A stretch of DNA of 64,000 nt from JAHDNZ01 sp036721855 (GTDB taxonomy: Bacteria > Bacillota > DTU065): the NCBI GenBank assembly GCA_036721855.1, contig DAIMKF010000004.1, forward strand, positions 1-64,000, in the 5' to 3' direction. The first letter of the stretch is position 1. Each line of letters starts with the position of its first letter. A program made the translations under genes and the position numbers. The notes beneath the pieces were generated by a model. That model had not been told where the DNA came from, did no database searches, and saw nothing but the letters and a program-made list of their open reading frames with translations. Below, piece by piece: positions 1 to 10,132 of this stretch.

Positions 1-142
1 CCAAGTACTTGCCTGCTAGAACTAAATATCTGGTTTTTATTTCCGGATTGGTACCTTCTTTTTTTACCTCGTAAACAATATCGTTGCCTGCATATAGAGT
101 AATGGTTGTCGTGTTACCTTCTACAGTTTTGTTACTTCCTGC
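1..142 (-). pseudogene. RHS/YD-repeat-like protein fragment, cut by left edge
   Basis: The reverse strand from 142 down to the window edge is open and encodes a peptide containing TVEGNTTITLYAGND and KTRYLVLAGKYL. These resemble the YD-repeat core of RHS-type proteins, where a variable segment is followed by a Tyr-rich strand and a GKYLA-like motif. A TAA stop at 143-145 lies directly upstream in the same frame and no start codon with a ribosome site precedes the fragment, so it is a 5'-truncated relic. The part left of the window could be intact. The family assignment rests on motif resemblance only. Confidence 0.4.
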
Positions 143-145
143 TTA

Positions 146-443
146 GTCATGTTAAATGTTTCCTCTCTCATAGGTGACATTTTATCAGAATAAGTTCGCG
201 TTACAAGGTTTTAAAGCTTGTCTAGGCACATTAATCTCTTCAGAAATACTTCTCAATAGCACAATAACATAGAAAGTACCTCAAAAACTGCCAAGTTTGT
301 GACATCTATCCTTCTCCACAAGGTTCTATACTACAACAGGTGTCAGGCCTAACCATACGATGTTTGACCTACATTTCATCTGTCCATCACAAGGGTAACA
401 TATCAAAACAAGGTGAAGTTATTTGCATATAAATACAAAACTA
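146..443. other. Intergenic stretch, no gene recognised
   Basis: About 300 AT-rich bases between the RHS-like relic and the small secreted protein. I see no open frame with a ribosome site and no convincing hairpin or RNA motif. Confidence 0.5.
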
Positions 444-893
444 TCACACTATCCAGTCCTTTACCAAATCCCAAATCATCTCTTTTTCAACTTGGCTAAA
501 CACTTTTTCCCAAATTACATGCTCGATGTATACCTTTTCATATGGTATCAATCGCTGAAGGTGTTTATTTTTAAACACAAAAAGCAAGTTTGTTGGAGTT
601 GTACCTCTTCCAACAGGAAACGTGTCAACAGCAAAATATTCTTTATAAAACTCATATTCACCGGGATCTTTGACTATCCAATACTGTTCTTCGTGACTGT
701 AGATATTTCTACAGTCAATAATCAACCACTCCTCGTTGGTACTAAAAAACAAATCAATTAATGGGTAATCTTTTCTCAGAAGAACACTTTCAAATGCAAT
801 CTCATTAGCAGATGCACCCCACGATAGTGCGAAACCTAGAATTACAATAAAAGTAAGACTTATTAAGAGTCTACAGTTTCGAGTATCAGTCAT
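444..893 (-). CDS. Small secreted or membrane-anchored protein of unknown function
   Basis: A 149-residue protein starting MTDTRNCRLLISL. A hydrophobic segment (about residues 7-25, LLISLTFIVILGFALSWG) followed by ASA reads as a cleavable Sec signal peptide; the mature part is acidic and aromatic-rich (EEWLIIDCRNIYSHEEQYW). The start at 893 is chosen because GAAGGAGG lies 7-8 nt upstream. A longer in-frame start at 929 would place that ribosome site inside the coding region and is unlikely. It follows proS on the same strand after about 200 bp. I recognise no family; its location outside the cytoplasm is inferred from the signal peptide. Confidence 0.6.
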   Translation of the reverse strand: MTDTRNCRLLISLTFIVILGFALSWGASANEIAFESVLLRKDYPLIDLFFSTNEEWLIIDCRNIYSHEEQYWIVKDPGEYEFYKEYFAVDTFPVGRGTTPTNLLFVFKNKHLQRLIPYEKVYIEHVIWEKVFSQVEKEMIWDLVKDWIV

Positions 894-1093
894 ATCGAAA
901 CCTCCTTCGGACCTAATTATTGTTAGCAAGTAACGGAAAGGTAGGAAAACGAAGTAGCCTTTAGGGTAGTATTCAAAAGCAAGTATGAGATGAATCTCAG
1001 TTTTAATTCAGACTTGCTTGAAATCTCAGAGTAAATAAGGTGTATTCTTTTCAGCCTAGTAATAAAGTTAAGGTGATATTTGTAAGGCATGTT

Positions 1094-2803
1094 TTATTCC
1101 AAAGAGCTACCGCCTATACGCTCTCTTATATAATCTTCAACTTCAGTAAGCTTTACTAGGCTTTTTACCGACTTATCTCTGGAAACAACTTCTACTTCTC
1201 CATTTTCCAAATTGCGTTTACTTACAATGATTCTTATCGGCACGCCCACTAAATCAGCATCGGAGAATTGAAAACCTGCAGATACTGCTCGATCGTCAAG
1301 AATAACTTCATAACTTCTACTCAGGTTCTCATATAATTTAAACCCGGCCTTGCGTATCTCTTCGATATTATTATTAAGAAGGCAGATATGAATTTTCCAA
1401 GGAGTAACTGACTTGGGCCAAATAGGTCCATATTCATCGTGATTATCTTCAATAATACAGGCTAAAAGTCTTCCAATGCCTATGCCGTAACAACCCATTA
1501 GTGGTGTTTGTAACTTACCATTTTGATCTAGATAAGTCATATTCATAGCTTGGGTATATTTGTTTCCTAGTTGAAAGATATTGCCAATTTCAATGCCTTT
1601 AGCTAGCCTTAAAGTCTTTCCACATATATTACAGCTCTCACCCTCGTTAACCTTAGCTAAATCATTAAACTTAGTAACATTAAGATCCCGTTCTACGCTT
1701 ATACCCCTTAAATGGTAATCTTGTTTATTAGCTCCACCCACCATATTAGTCTCACCGGCTAAGGAGGTATCAAAGAGGACATCTAGATCCCTAAAATTTG
1801 GGTAAGGACCGATATATCCAAAGCAAAGATCGGTTTTGGTGTAATCGTTTAAGGGATATATTTCTGTTTGCAAAATCTTAGCCACCTTATTTTCATTTAC
1901 CTCTAAATCTCCCCTAATAAAGACAACTACCGGTTTATCATTATCACTTCTTATAAATACAGCGGCTTTTATGGTCTGTTGAGGTAAGATATTTAAGTAT
2001 TCGGCTAAGGATTTAATATCTTTAATTCCAGGCGTATATACTTCTTCAAGCGATTGTTCTTTTTCTGTAACGTTTTTAACGGGTTTAGATACCGCAACTT
2101 CCATATTGGCTTGATAACCGCAGTTGTCGCATAAAACAATGGTATCTTCTCCGCCTTCTGAAAGACACATGAACTCATGAGCAACTTGCCCACCCATCAT
2201 ACCGGTGTCTGATTTGATAACCTTAACATTTCTAAGACCAACCCTAGCAAAAATACGTTTATATGCTTCCAACACTTTCTCATAGTAAACCTCTAGGTCT
2301 TTTTGAGAAGTGTGAAAAGAATAAGCGTCTTTCATGGTAAACTCACGCACTCGAATTAACCCACCTCTGGCTCTTGGTTCATCGCGGAACTTGGTCTGAA
2401 TTTGGTAGATCATAAAGGGATATTTTAAATAAGATTTTGCTTCACTTCGGGCCAGATGAACAGCTGCTTCTTCATGGGTCATGCCAAGAACTAAATCGTG
2501 ATTATTACGATCTTTAAATTTTAACAGTTCACTTCCCACAGATGCATACCTTCCGGATTCATGCCACAATTGTGCCGGTAAAACGACGGGAAACAAAACT
2601 TCCTGTCCGTCAATACCAGTCATTTCTTCCCGCACAATATCTTCTATTTTTCTGATTATCTTTTGGGCTGGAGGAAGTAAAGTAAAGATACCACTAGCAA
2701 CTTGGCGTATATAACCCCCACGCAACAAAAAAATATGACTGCTTAATACTGCTTCGGCAGGTTTTTCTTTATATCGCTCTCCCAACAACTTACTAAGTAA
2801 CAT
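1094..2803 (-). CDS. proS: Prolyl-tRNA synthetase (bacterial type, with editing insertion)
   Basis: Class II cytoplasmic aminoacyl-tRNA synthetase that charges tRNA-Pro. The 569-residue length matches bacterial-type ProRS. Visible signatures are the motif 1 region (GGYIRQVASGIFTLLP), motif 2 (FRDEPRARGGLIRVREF), motif 3 (GCYGIGIGRLLACIIE) and a C-terminal anticodon-binding domain. Between motifs 2 and 3 sits an insertion of about 170 residues that corresponds to the INS/YbaK-like domain that hydrolyses Ala-tRNA-Pro. The start at 2803 has GGAGGTG 7-8 nt upstream; the longer in-frame start at 2821 overlaps that site. I looked for a T-box leader upstream (the G-G-U-G-G-n-A-C-C element) and found none. 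A single-copy housekeeping gene. Confidence 0.96.
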   Translation of the reverse strand: MLLSKLLGERYKEKPAEAVLSSHIFLLRGGYIRQVASGIFTLLPPAQKIIRKIEDIVREEMTGIDGQEVLFPVVLPAQLWHESGRYASVGSELLKFKDRNNHDLVLGMTHEEAAVHLARSEAKSYLKYPFMIYQIQTKFRDEPRARGGLIRVREFTMKDAYSFHTSQKDLEVYYEKVLEAYKRIFARVGLRNVKVIKSDTGMMGGQVAHEFMCLSEGGEDTIVLCDNCGYQANMEVAVSKPVKNVTEKEQSLEEVYTPGIKDIKSLAEYLNILPQQTIKAAVFIRSDNDKPVVVFIRGDLEVNENKVAKILQTEIYPLNDYTKTDLCFGYIGPYPNFRDLDVLFDTSLAGETNMVGGANKQDYHLRGISVERDLNVTKFNDLAKVNEGESCNICGKTLRLAKGIEIGNIFQLGNKYTQAMNMTYLDQNGKLQTPLMGCYGIGIGRLLACIIEDNHDEYGPIWPKSVTPWKIHICLLNNNIEEIRKAGFKLYENLSRSYEVILDDRAVSAGFQFSDADLVGVPIRIIVSKRNLENGEVEVVSRDKSVKSLVKLTEVEDYIRERIGGSSLE

Positions 2804-3217
2804 TCTCTGGCACCTCCGCAATTAATGTTCTATGAATAACTAGTCTTGAAGCATTCGGCAGATAGTAATTAACTTTAAGCTTCTCTTTCTTTACTAATAA
2901 TTTCCTTGGATAATCTTTGCCAGGCTGGGGTTCACTCTTAATCTTATCCTCCAAATTTAGCTGGCACATAAATACTGCTTGGCACAGTATAACTGCTTTA
3001 CCTGCTTGGTTTGTAGGAGCAGTCGCTTTATATTATCTAGGTCTTTAAGTTTCCAAATCCATTCATCGTTATAAACTTAACTAAATTTAGCTTTCTTCTA
3101 TCTATCTGCTACAAACTCCAAAAGGTATTTTTCTCCTCCCAAAAGGTTTTGGCTTTTTGTGTCATGCTTGCCAGTTTGATTTATATAATTATAACCTTTA
3201 GGTGTCACAAATACAGC

Positions 3218-4378
3218 TTATATATCTATTGGTAGAGCACATTCTACAGATAATCCCCCGGCTTTTTTCTTAAATTCTACGCTGATAAGGCCATGAGGTG
3301 TAGGTATTCTTCCTCTGCCCCATTTTAGATCAAACAGTTCTGGCTCTATGCTCACCTGCTGCCACCCGATATCCATCCCTTTGACACCAAAGATAAGCCG
3401 AGGCAAGAAATAGGCCGGGGCGGCAGACCAGGCATGACAATAGCTTCTGGTTAATTTATCCGGATATCTGCCTGGTAAAGTTTCAAAACAGGTTGTAGCT
3501 CCCAAAGAGAGCATCAAACCCCAGTTCTCTTTCATTAACTCTAGCATCTTAGCTTTGAGCCCTAGATTTTCCCACAACTCGAGCGTGAAAAAGAGAAAGA
3601 ATGGACTTCCGGCTTTAACCCACTCAGGTGGCAGTTTAAGTAACTTATCTATCAAAATAGCTTCTCTGTCTTTAGCTGCTGCCTTACAAAGTAAAGCCAT
3701 AGTATTAGTCTGCTCACTTATAACCTCTGAGAGCTTACCATCTCTTAGAGCATCAACAAACGCTTCTTTTCTTGCATCCCATAAATGTTCGTTGATGGCC
3801 TGTTTAAGTCTTGCGGCTGATTCCCTAAATCTATTGGCTTCAGGTATTAAGCCTAGTTCAGTGGCCAAAAATGCAGCTGAATCCAAGCTTTTTTTAAGAA
3901 GCATATTTTGGTGGCTTACTACACCTTTATCTGGTAAATCCATGGCAGACCAATCTAAAAAATTCCAGGCGTTTATGGCAAAAAGGTCGTTTTCATCTAG
4001 GAGACTTAAGGCATTTTCGCAAGTTTGCTTTATAGCCGGATAAACATCTTCTAAGAGTTTTTTATCACCTGAATAAAGATAGTGATCTAAAACTGCCTGG
4101 ATCCAAAGAAAACTCCAAGCCGGAATAACATTTTCCCACCCGCTGGGGACTTGTGATTCCGGAAGCACTGACCTCTTAAGCGATGGACCAACTAAACGCA
4201 GACACCGTTCTGTGAGCCTAGTATCACCAAAGACCGTTCTGGCAATAAGAGCTTCATTGCGGGCATCACCCACCCAATAGGTTTGCTCATAGGTAGGACA
4301 ATCTACATAGGTGTCTTCCAGTGTAGAGGGACATTTCATAGATAGCATTAAGGTTAAAATCACTGGTTTTAAACTCAC
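3218..4378 (-). pseudogene. GH78 alpha-L-rhamnosidase, C-terminal catalytic half (frameshifted)
   Basis: This frame carries the (alpha/alpha)6 catalytic domain of a GH78 alpha-L-rhamnosidase, which removes terminal L-rhamnose from pectic rhamnogalacturonan or glycosides. Acid residues of the family are present: Asp and Glu in TYVDCPTYEQ, Asp in WVGDARNEA, and a Glu in GATTCFETLPG near the C-terminus; SYCHAWSAAPAYFLPR is also typical. Homology begins only near 4325 (LEDTYVDCP); residues encoded upstream in this frame are out-of-phase sequence. The N-terminal half lies in another frame (4287-5870). At the junction the usual linker between the SLYT and DTYVDCP elements looks several residues too short, so a small deletion rather than a one-base error is plausible. 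Confidence 0.85.
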
Positions 4379-5870
4379 CCTGCAAACTAACAGGATAGGT
4401 ACTCAAATTGCAATATAGTTCATAGATAGTTAAAGGTTTTTCCAAATTACGTATGGTTAATTTTAAATATCTAAACCCCTGTCTTTTAGGTGAAATGAAT
4501 TTTTGTAAACCTTTTTTGGTTTTATATCGCAGAGCATTGCGCAAGCCCTCGGTATAGATTGGTTTCTCATTTTCATAGGCTTCAAATAAATTAAAGTCTA
4601 AGCAAACACCTTCCGGGGCATCGATAGTAAAACCAATGAATCCAACTACGGTTTTACCAAAGTCTAGGATGATTTCACTGTCGCATATTGCTGGATTTAT
4701 TATGGTAGGGTTACCTATCCCAAGGCACAGATTATTAGCCTTTACGATGGAAACTTTACCTGGTCTTGGTTGATTAAGACAACTAAGTAACCAGACGTTT
4801 TCACTGGCAATATGCTCTAATTTAACCTGCTCATACTGAGAGTTTTTTAAAGCCTCTTTAATGTCGTTACTTGATTGAAATACAAAAGTTTTTACAAGCT
4901 CCCCTTCTCTGACAGCTAAAAAAGGCGAGGCGTTGTTAGTTCCTTCTTCTAAAGGATTTTTTAACATCAGTAGCTTTTTAGTGACTTTTTCTATACAAAC
5001 CGTTGTAAACAGATCGTGGTAATGACCGGTTATATCTATTATTAATAAGTTGTTTCCCCTTTTTAGAGAGACTCTCTGGCCTAAGGTAATTGCCTGACCA
5101 TTTAATAATAGAGCGCCTGTCCGTTCTAAAGTTTTAGGAAAGACAACCTCTGTTATTTCCTCAGCATAAATTATTGTTAAAAGAAGACCTTGAAGAAAGG
5201 CCGGATTCGCGGAATAATCATGAGGTCTAAAATAAGGTTGTAAATTTATCGTTTTAATTAAATAGGGGCTTCCCACCAGACTTTCTGATAGTATAACCTG
5301 AGGGTACAACTTTTCCTCGGTTAAAAAGGGAATGTCTCTTTTTACCGGAGTCCCCCACGGTTTAATACCTACTGCTCCGAAAACATTTGGCTCTTTGAAA
5401 TCTTCACCTTTTATCGTAGCATCGAAGTGTATGACCCAATCTAGTTGACATGAGGCTCTTGGTGTATAGATAGAAAACTCTGTGGCCTCTCTGACTTGCC
5501 AGTCTTTACCAGTCTGGGAAATAACTTGAGTCCCACTTGCAATCTCAGCTAGTAAACCAGGGCGGCCTAGTTGATATTGAAAGGTTTCTACCCCGAAATG
5601 ATGGACTAGAACTCTTATTTCATTGGAACCTATATTTAGATAAGGCTTAAGATCGTACTCATCAAAACTTATAGCCCCACGATAATATCTAACCGGTCCA
5701 AACCCTAACTTTATCCCGTTTAGATAAACAATATAACGACTATCTGCGGTAATTTTTAATAAGGGTGCATCCCCCGATTTAGCTTCAAATAGTGCTCTCG
5801 CTTCAAAATAAACATTGCCTTCTTTATTATCAAGACAGATCCACTGGGTATCTGGTCTAAAATTATCCAT
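4287..5870 (-). pseudogene. GH78 alpha-L-rhamnosidase, N-terminal beta-sandwich half (frameshifted)
   Basis: A 527-residue frame holding the N-terminal carbohydrate-binding and beta-sandwich region of a GH78 rhamnosidase (YIVYLNGIKLGFGPV, then FDEYDLKPYL, a classic arrangement in this family). It ends in GEFKTSDFNLNAIYEMSLYT, the strand that normally runs straight into the catalytic domain, then goes out of phase and stops at 4287. The other phase (3218-4378) continues the domain, so one gene spans 3218-5870. The start at 5870 follows GGGGGGAAAG. No signal peptide is visible, suggesting a cytoplasmic enzyme acting on imported oligosaccharides. If the frameshift is real the enzyme is inactive; if it is an assembly error this is an intact enzyme of about 885 residues. 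Confidence 0.85.
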
Positions 5871-6024
5871 TTTCTTTCCCCCCCATTTTCGTTCTAAACT
5901 ATGAAATCTACCCCTAACCCCTGTATGGTTAGATTTCCTAATTAATAGTAGCTATCCTCTCCTAGTTTTCTATTGATTTGGTTAGTTATCTTTCTTGACT
6001 CTCCTGTTTTAAGCCTACAAGGCA

Positions 6025-6504
6025 TTGATAAAGCAACTAGAAGAAGCTTCGTGTCAAATCATCGGTTCATATTACGAAGTATATCACGACGATAAAACGG
6101 TTGAATTGAAAGTCCCAGTTTGCAAGTTGTCTACGGTTGCAAATAAGCATCAAAATGACGATATGATTTTGCCATTTGAGAACGATGCAGAAGCAGTTGG
6201 TAGATGGAAGTTCCTTGATGTCTTACCAAGTGAAGAACAGTTTTATTACGGACATGAAAAGTCAAATCAGGGTGTATGGCTTCAAGACCTCTTGTTCTTT
6301 ATGATTCTGTTCTTGGAACTTGGAAAGTACGCGATTTCGTCTTAACCACTGAAAGGCTTCTTGCTTGATAAAGATAACGAAATCGCAGAAGCATATGAGA
6401 TTAGAGTTCTTGACAGTGTAGAGTATCTTTTCATCGAGTGGAAAAGCGGAGATTACACTTTCGGAGGAAGAAAGCCATATTGGTATGTGTTTATACGAAC
6501 ATAA
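6025..6504 (+). pseudogene. GyrI-like effector-binding domain protein, frameshifted relic
   Basis: The first part (TTG start at 6025, GSYYEVYHDDKTVELKVPVC) resembles the GyrI-like/AraC effector-binding domain found at the C-terminus of MerR- and AraC-type regulators. It is followed by PFENDAEAVGRWKFLDVLPS and HEKSNQGVWLQDL, typical of a second domain fused to such regulators. The frame is lost near 6290 and the domain resumes in another phase at about 6352 (KGFLLDKDNEIAEAYEIRVL, ending KPYWYVFIRT) up to the TAA at 6504. The region between has stops in every frame, and no DNA-binding N-terminus is visible upstream. It is therefore a decayed fragment. Confidence 0.6.
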
Positions 6505-6763
6505 CTTACTTTTAACCCGATTTTTTTCAAGAAGTTTCTGTAATCCCACTATTTTTATGTAGCAACTTTATTATCAATAATTTCAAGAGATTAGTCAGTA
6601 AATACTTTATCCAACCAAGGATTGTAATTTGTTACTATCTCCTTTTTTTCCGTAAACTTAAACAGTATCATTAACATAGTTGAAAGCGATGCCCCCTAAA
6701 ATAATAAAGCACGGTAAAGATGATTTTTCAAACGCATAATACATTTAGCGTCTGAACTCCAAT

Positions 6764-6790
6764 AAAAAAAGAAGCCTTTAAGGCTTCTTT
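6764..6790 (-). terminator. Rho-independent terminator of the DUF4855 gene
   Basis: On the reverse strand, AAAGAAGCC pairs with GGCTTCTTT across a short loop and is followed by a run of seven T. It lies about 70 bp beyond the stop codon of the DUF4855 gene. Confidence 0.8.
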
Positions 6791-6861
6791 GTAGACTAAA
6801 CGCTTTTAGCAAAAATATATCCTGATATAAAATGATGGTTCTTCCGTAAGCAACTTTGGGA

Positions 6862-8514
6862 TTAATCCCACAAACCCTGATTAAATTTACCTTTAGCAAA
6901 TAAATAAGTTTGGTCATAAAGGTCTCTGATCTCTTGACAGCCATCTACTGCACAGCTAGCTAAAGCTTTGGCACCAAAATAATAAGCTTTGGCTGAATTA
7001 ATATAGCCTAAAGTCACTCCAGCTTTTAAATAGTCGAGATATCTTTCGCGGGCAAGAGGATCGCTAAAGACGGTAATCTCTCCTTCGATTTCAAAATTGG
7101 TACCATAGGTGATTGCATCTATATAAGTATACCAAAATCTGGAAAGATTGATCTGATCGTTAAACATGTAGTTTGGTTGACGAAAAATAGCATCGAATTT
7201 GTAACTGTTATTATAACCTGGTGCTTTGTTATAGGGAATCCAAAAAAACTTATAATTTTTACCGTGCAGATAATCAGCGGTTAGGCAAACCAGTTCTTTA
7301 TCCTGGCTGCTACCAATATCCTCACTCATCCAATAAAAGCCAAGTAGCTCCAGATTCTCAAAATTTGCATCAAGCCAACGCTCTTCGATCTCTTTCACAT
7401 ACCAGTCGATGGTCTTTAATCGCTGCTTTTGAGCATCAGCGGGACTTCGTCCTTCGGAACTAAAAGAGATTTTTTGTCCATCTATTTCGCCGAAATCATC
7501 TTGAGCCGTTAAGGGATTGGGTATCATAATTACCACTTTGGCTTTCTCTTTTCGGTCTAAGGTTTCATTAACTCGTGCTTTGGCTTTATCAAATCCAGCT
7601 AATTGCATTTGAGGATCAAATAGCTTATCTAGATACCAAACCCAATCCTCTTTCTTAGTAGCACTCTCTTTCTTGCCTCCAATTAAAGAACCAAAATTAC
7701 GACCTGTGGGCGAATAACCACCAGAAAATAAAAAGGCATCGAAAAATGAATCTACTATATTTAAACTTTGATCGAGATAAGCTACAAAAGGTAAGGCATC
7801 TATAAAGGACCATTCTCCGGAACTATCATCATAATGGCCGTTAGAGATTAACATCATATTGTTAAAGCCAAGTTCTTCAGCGGTTTTAAGTGGTTTGGCA
7901 TTTTCGGGCACCGGAGAGAATTCCTGTGCTTTTTCCCACACTTCTTTGATAGCTTGATCAATATCAATGGTTTTTAAGAGATTAATATTTATATTTTCGA
8001 TCTCTGTTAAAGCCAATTCCGTACGAAACATAACTCCACCATAAGGATACCTATTTTTTCTATCCTGAGCCTTAAAAATAACTTTCTCATTCCAAGCAAC
8101 TTTAATGGTATTGTTTTGAACGGTAATACATAATTTGTTCTTATTACCTATGCTTACTTTCTCATAATAGCTGCCAAGTTGAGTTCCTGTATTGCCATCC
8201 CCATCATAACGCCATAAATTAAGGCCGTCTTGAAGGATATTCAGGCAATAACAATCAAAGAGACCGTTTTGCCTAACCATAACCCGAAGATTACCCCATT
8301 GGGTAAATTGATTAAATTTGACGTCCATCTCCAATTCATAGTCAACCCAACTTAAGTCTCCCGTGGAAAGATTACCAAATTCCAATTTTCTGGTGCTAAA
8401 ACCATTTGGATTTCTTTGCCAAACATATTCATTTTTCCAAATAAGATTACTTGATACGGCCATCGAAAAGACTCCTAAGCACAATAAAAGAATAATAAAG
8501 GCTTTCTTTTTCAC
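6862..8514 (-). CDS. Secreted DUF4855 protein with N-terminal lectin-like domain
   Basis: A 550-residue protein. The GTG start at 8514 (VKKKAFIILLLCLGVFSMAV) has AAGGGGA upstream and begins a clear signal peptide; the longer start at 8559 would put charged residues before it. Residues of about 30-190 look like a concanavalin/LamG-type beta-sandwich (LSWVDYELEMDVKF, GGVMFRTELALTEIENI) as in DUF1080-like sugar-binding modules. The remainder matches DUF4855 (FFDAFLFSGGYSPTGRNFGS, KVVIMIPNPL, ELLGFYWMSED), a family of uncharacterised secreted proteins often found with carbohydrate-active enzymes. It follows solute-binding protein 1 on the same strand after a 325-bp gap. A glycan-related role is inferred from fold and neighbours; no catalytic residues are known. 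Confidence 0.75.
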   Translation of the reverse strand: MKKKAFIILLLCLGVFSMAVSSNLIWKNEYVWQRNPNGFSTRKLEFGNLSTGDLSWVDYELEMDVKFNQFTQWGNLRVMVRQNGLFDCYCLNILQDGLNLWRYDGDGNTGTQLGSYYEKVSIGNKNKLCITVQNNTIKVAWNEKVIFKAQDRKNRYPYGGVMFRTELALTEIENININLLKTIDIDQAIKEVWEKAQEFSPVPENAKPLKTAEELGFNNMMLISNGHYDDSSGEWSFIDALPFVAYLDQSLNIVDSFFDAFLFSGGYSPTGRNFGSLIGGKKESATKKEDWVWYLDKLFDPQMQLAGFDKAKARVNETLDRKEKAKVVIMIPNPLTAQDDFGEIDGQKISFSSEGRSPADAQKQRLKTIDWYVKEIEERWLDANFENLELLGFYWMSEDIGSSQDKELVCLTADYLHGKNYKFFWIPYNKAPGYNNSYKFDAIFRQPNYMFNDQINLSRFWYTYIDAITYGTNFEIEGEITVFSDPLARERYLDYLKAGVTLGYINSAKAYYFGAKALASCAVDGCQEIRDLYDQTYLFAKGKFNQGLWD

Positions 8515-8839
8515 GTTTAGGTCCCCTTTTTCTTTAATAAAAGATAGTAGAAAATTCAAGGCCCAATCTTTTATTTCTACTTTATTCCTCTATTAGTTAT
8601 ATTGCTTTTAGTACCTACAAATAAGAGACTCATTTTTTAAGTGACAAATAGTCTCCACCTTGAATAAAAGTTAGAGTCTACTTCACACTTACCCTACTTT
8701 AAATGCTCAAAGCCAATTAGCTGAATTTATCGTATCCAAAAAAATATGTTTTGCCAGTAGTTAATTTTTTCTGATTTTTTGAACTTAGAATTCTAATCAA
8801 ATCCAAGTCAGAGAGATTAACAATTAGCAATAGAATTGT
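8515..8839. other. Intergenic stretch, no gene recognised
   Basis: 325 AT-rich bases between the solute-binding protein 1 stop and the DUF4855 start. Apart from the DUF4855 ribosome site no signal stands out. Confidence 0.4.
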
Positions 8840-10132
8840 TTACATATCTTTTAGGAAACGAGCAAATTCTTTACGCTTTCTTTCCAGTTCTTGAGTCGAA
8901 TCTTTAGCCGCTTCTTTTAAGGCCGTTTCAGCATTTTCATTTTGCAATACTACTTTATTAAAAGCAAAATCAATATAGCGATAGGTAGAAAATCCACCTG
9001 GTATAGATGTCATTTTCACACCTAGTTCTAAAACCTCACTTATTAAATTGCGATGCTCCGGTGAAAATTTAGCACTGTTAAAACTTTCTTTTGTTCCAAA
9101 CATTAATATAAACTTATCGGGGCCTTCAAAAAAGCCTTTTTGAATTTTTGCTACGGTTTCCGGTGATGTATACCATTTTAGGAATTCCCAGGCTGCCTCT
9201 TTGTTTTCTTTGGAACGGCCTTTTATTTTAGGTATTACATAAGCAAAAGAAGAGGTCGGAATAGCGTTACTGATTTTACCATCGGCTCTTCTAGTTCCCG
9301 GGGTATGCACAGGAGCCCATTTCCCTTTAATTTGTGGGGCTATATTATCTATAAGACCGTAAATGTAGTGTAGATGAACCATATATGGCACTGTTCCGGA
9401 AACAAAGCATTGGATGTCAGGCATGGTAACCGGTATCTTGTTTTTGGTATAAAGCGATGTATAAGTTTTAAATGCTTTGATGGCCTCAGGGCTGTCTAAA
9501 TTGGATTTTAAGCCATCTTTTGTAAAAATATCTTCTCCTCTTTGAAAGAGAAACGCCATATAAGCTCTAGGATAACCCATGGCATTTTCATAATAAAAAT
9601 CCATGTCCCGAGCTTTAAGTTTAGGAATAATTTTGTCTAAATCGTCCCATAATACAGCCGGTTCAAGTCCTAAATCTTTAAAGATATCTGTACGAACATA
9701 ACTTTGTGTCCAGCCTGATTCACCCGGAATAGCATATACTTTATTGTTATAGATAAACTGGCCACTAAAACCCGGATAAAAACGGTTGACGATATCTTTA
9801 CAATCGCTGAACTGATTCATTGTTTCTAAAACTCCGCGCATACCAAGTTCAATAACCTGATATCCTTCTAAAAAACAGATATCTGGTGCCGAACCGCCTA
9901 AAATCTCTAAAATCAATTTGGTCATTAATTCGTAAGGAGAAGCTTTCATCGGTACATATTCAACTTCAATACCGGTTTTGGGTGTAAAGTCATCATGAAT
10001 TAAATCGCTGATGACTTTTCCTATCGTTCCTCCGTAAGTCAACCAGACAGTAATTTTTGGTTTTGCACTAGCAATATTACTAAATAATATTACCAGCACT
10101 AAACCGATAGCTAGACTCCGTTTCGCTTTCAT
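8840..10132 (-). CDS. ABC transporter sugar-type solute-binding protein 1 (orphan)
   Basis: A family 1 extracellular solute-binding protein of 430 residues, of the kind that delivers sugars or oligosaccharides to an ABC importer. The signal peptide (MKAKRSLAIGLVLVILFSNI, then ASA) ends at an A-x-A site with no lipobox cysteine, so the mature protein (KPKITVWLTYGG) should be soluble in a periplasm-like space rather than lipid-anchored. Family features include GGSAPDICFLEG near residue 80, YAIPGESGWTQSYVRTDIF and KEAAWEFLKWYTSPE. The start follows GGAGGGG. No permease or ATPase gene is adjacent. Two related proteins lie at 35332 and 45802. Its ligand cannot be told from sequence. Confidence 0.88.
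   Translation of the reverse strand: MKAKRSLAIGLVLVILFSNIASAKPKITVWLTYGGTIGKVISDLIHDDFTPKTGIEVEYVPMKASPYELMTKLILEILGGSAPDICFLEGYQVIELGMRGVLETMNQFSDCKDIVNRFYPGFSGQFIYNNKVYAIPGESGWTQSYVRTDIFKDLGLEPAVLWDDLDKIIPKLKARDMDFYYENAMGYPRAYMAFLFQRGEDIFTKDGLKSNLDSPEAIKAFKTYTSLYTKNKIPVTMPDIQCFVSGTVPYMVHLHYIYGLIDNIAPQIKGKWAPVHTPGTRRADGKISNAIPTSSFAYVIPKIKGRSKENKEAAWEFLKWYTSPETVAKIQKGFFEGPDKFILMFGTKESFNSAKFSPEHRNLISEVLELGVKMTSIPGGFSTYRYIDFAFNKVVLQNENAETALKEAAKDSTQELERKRKEFARFLKDM

Noticed and set aside
2804..3217. Possible T-box leader upstream of proS
   Set aside because: No antiterminator element or specifier stem was found on the reverse strand.
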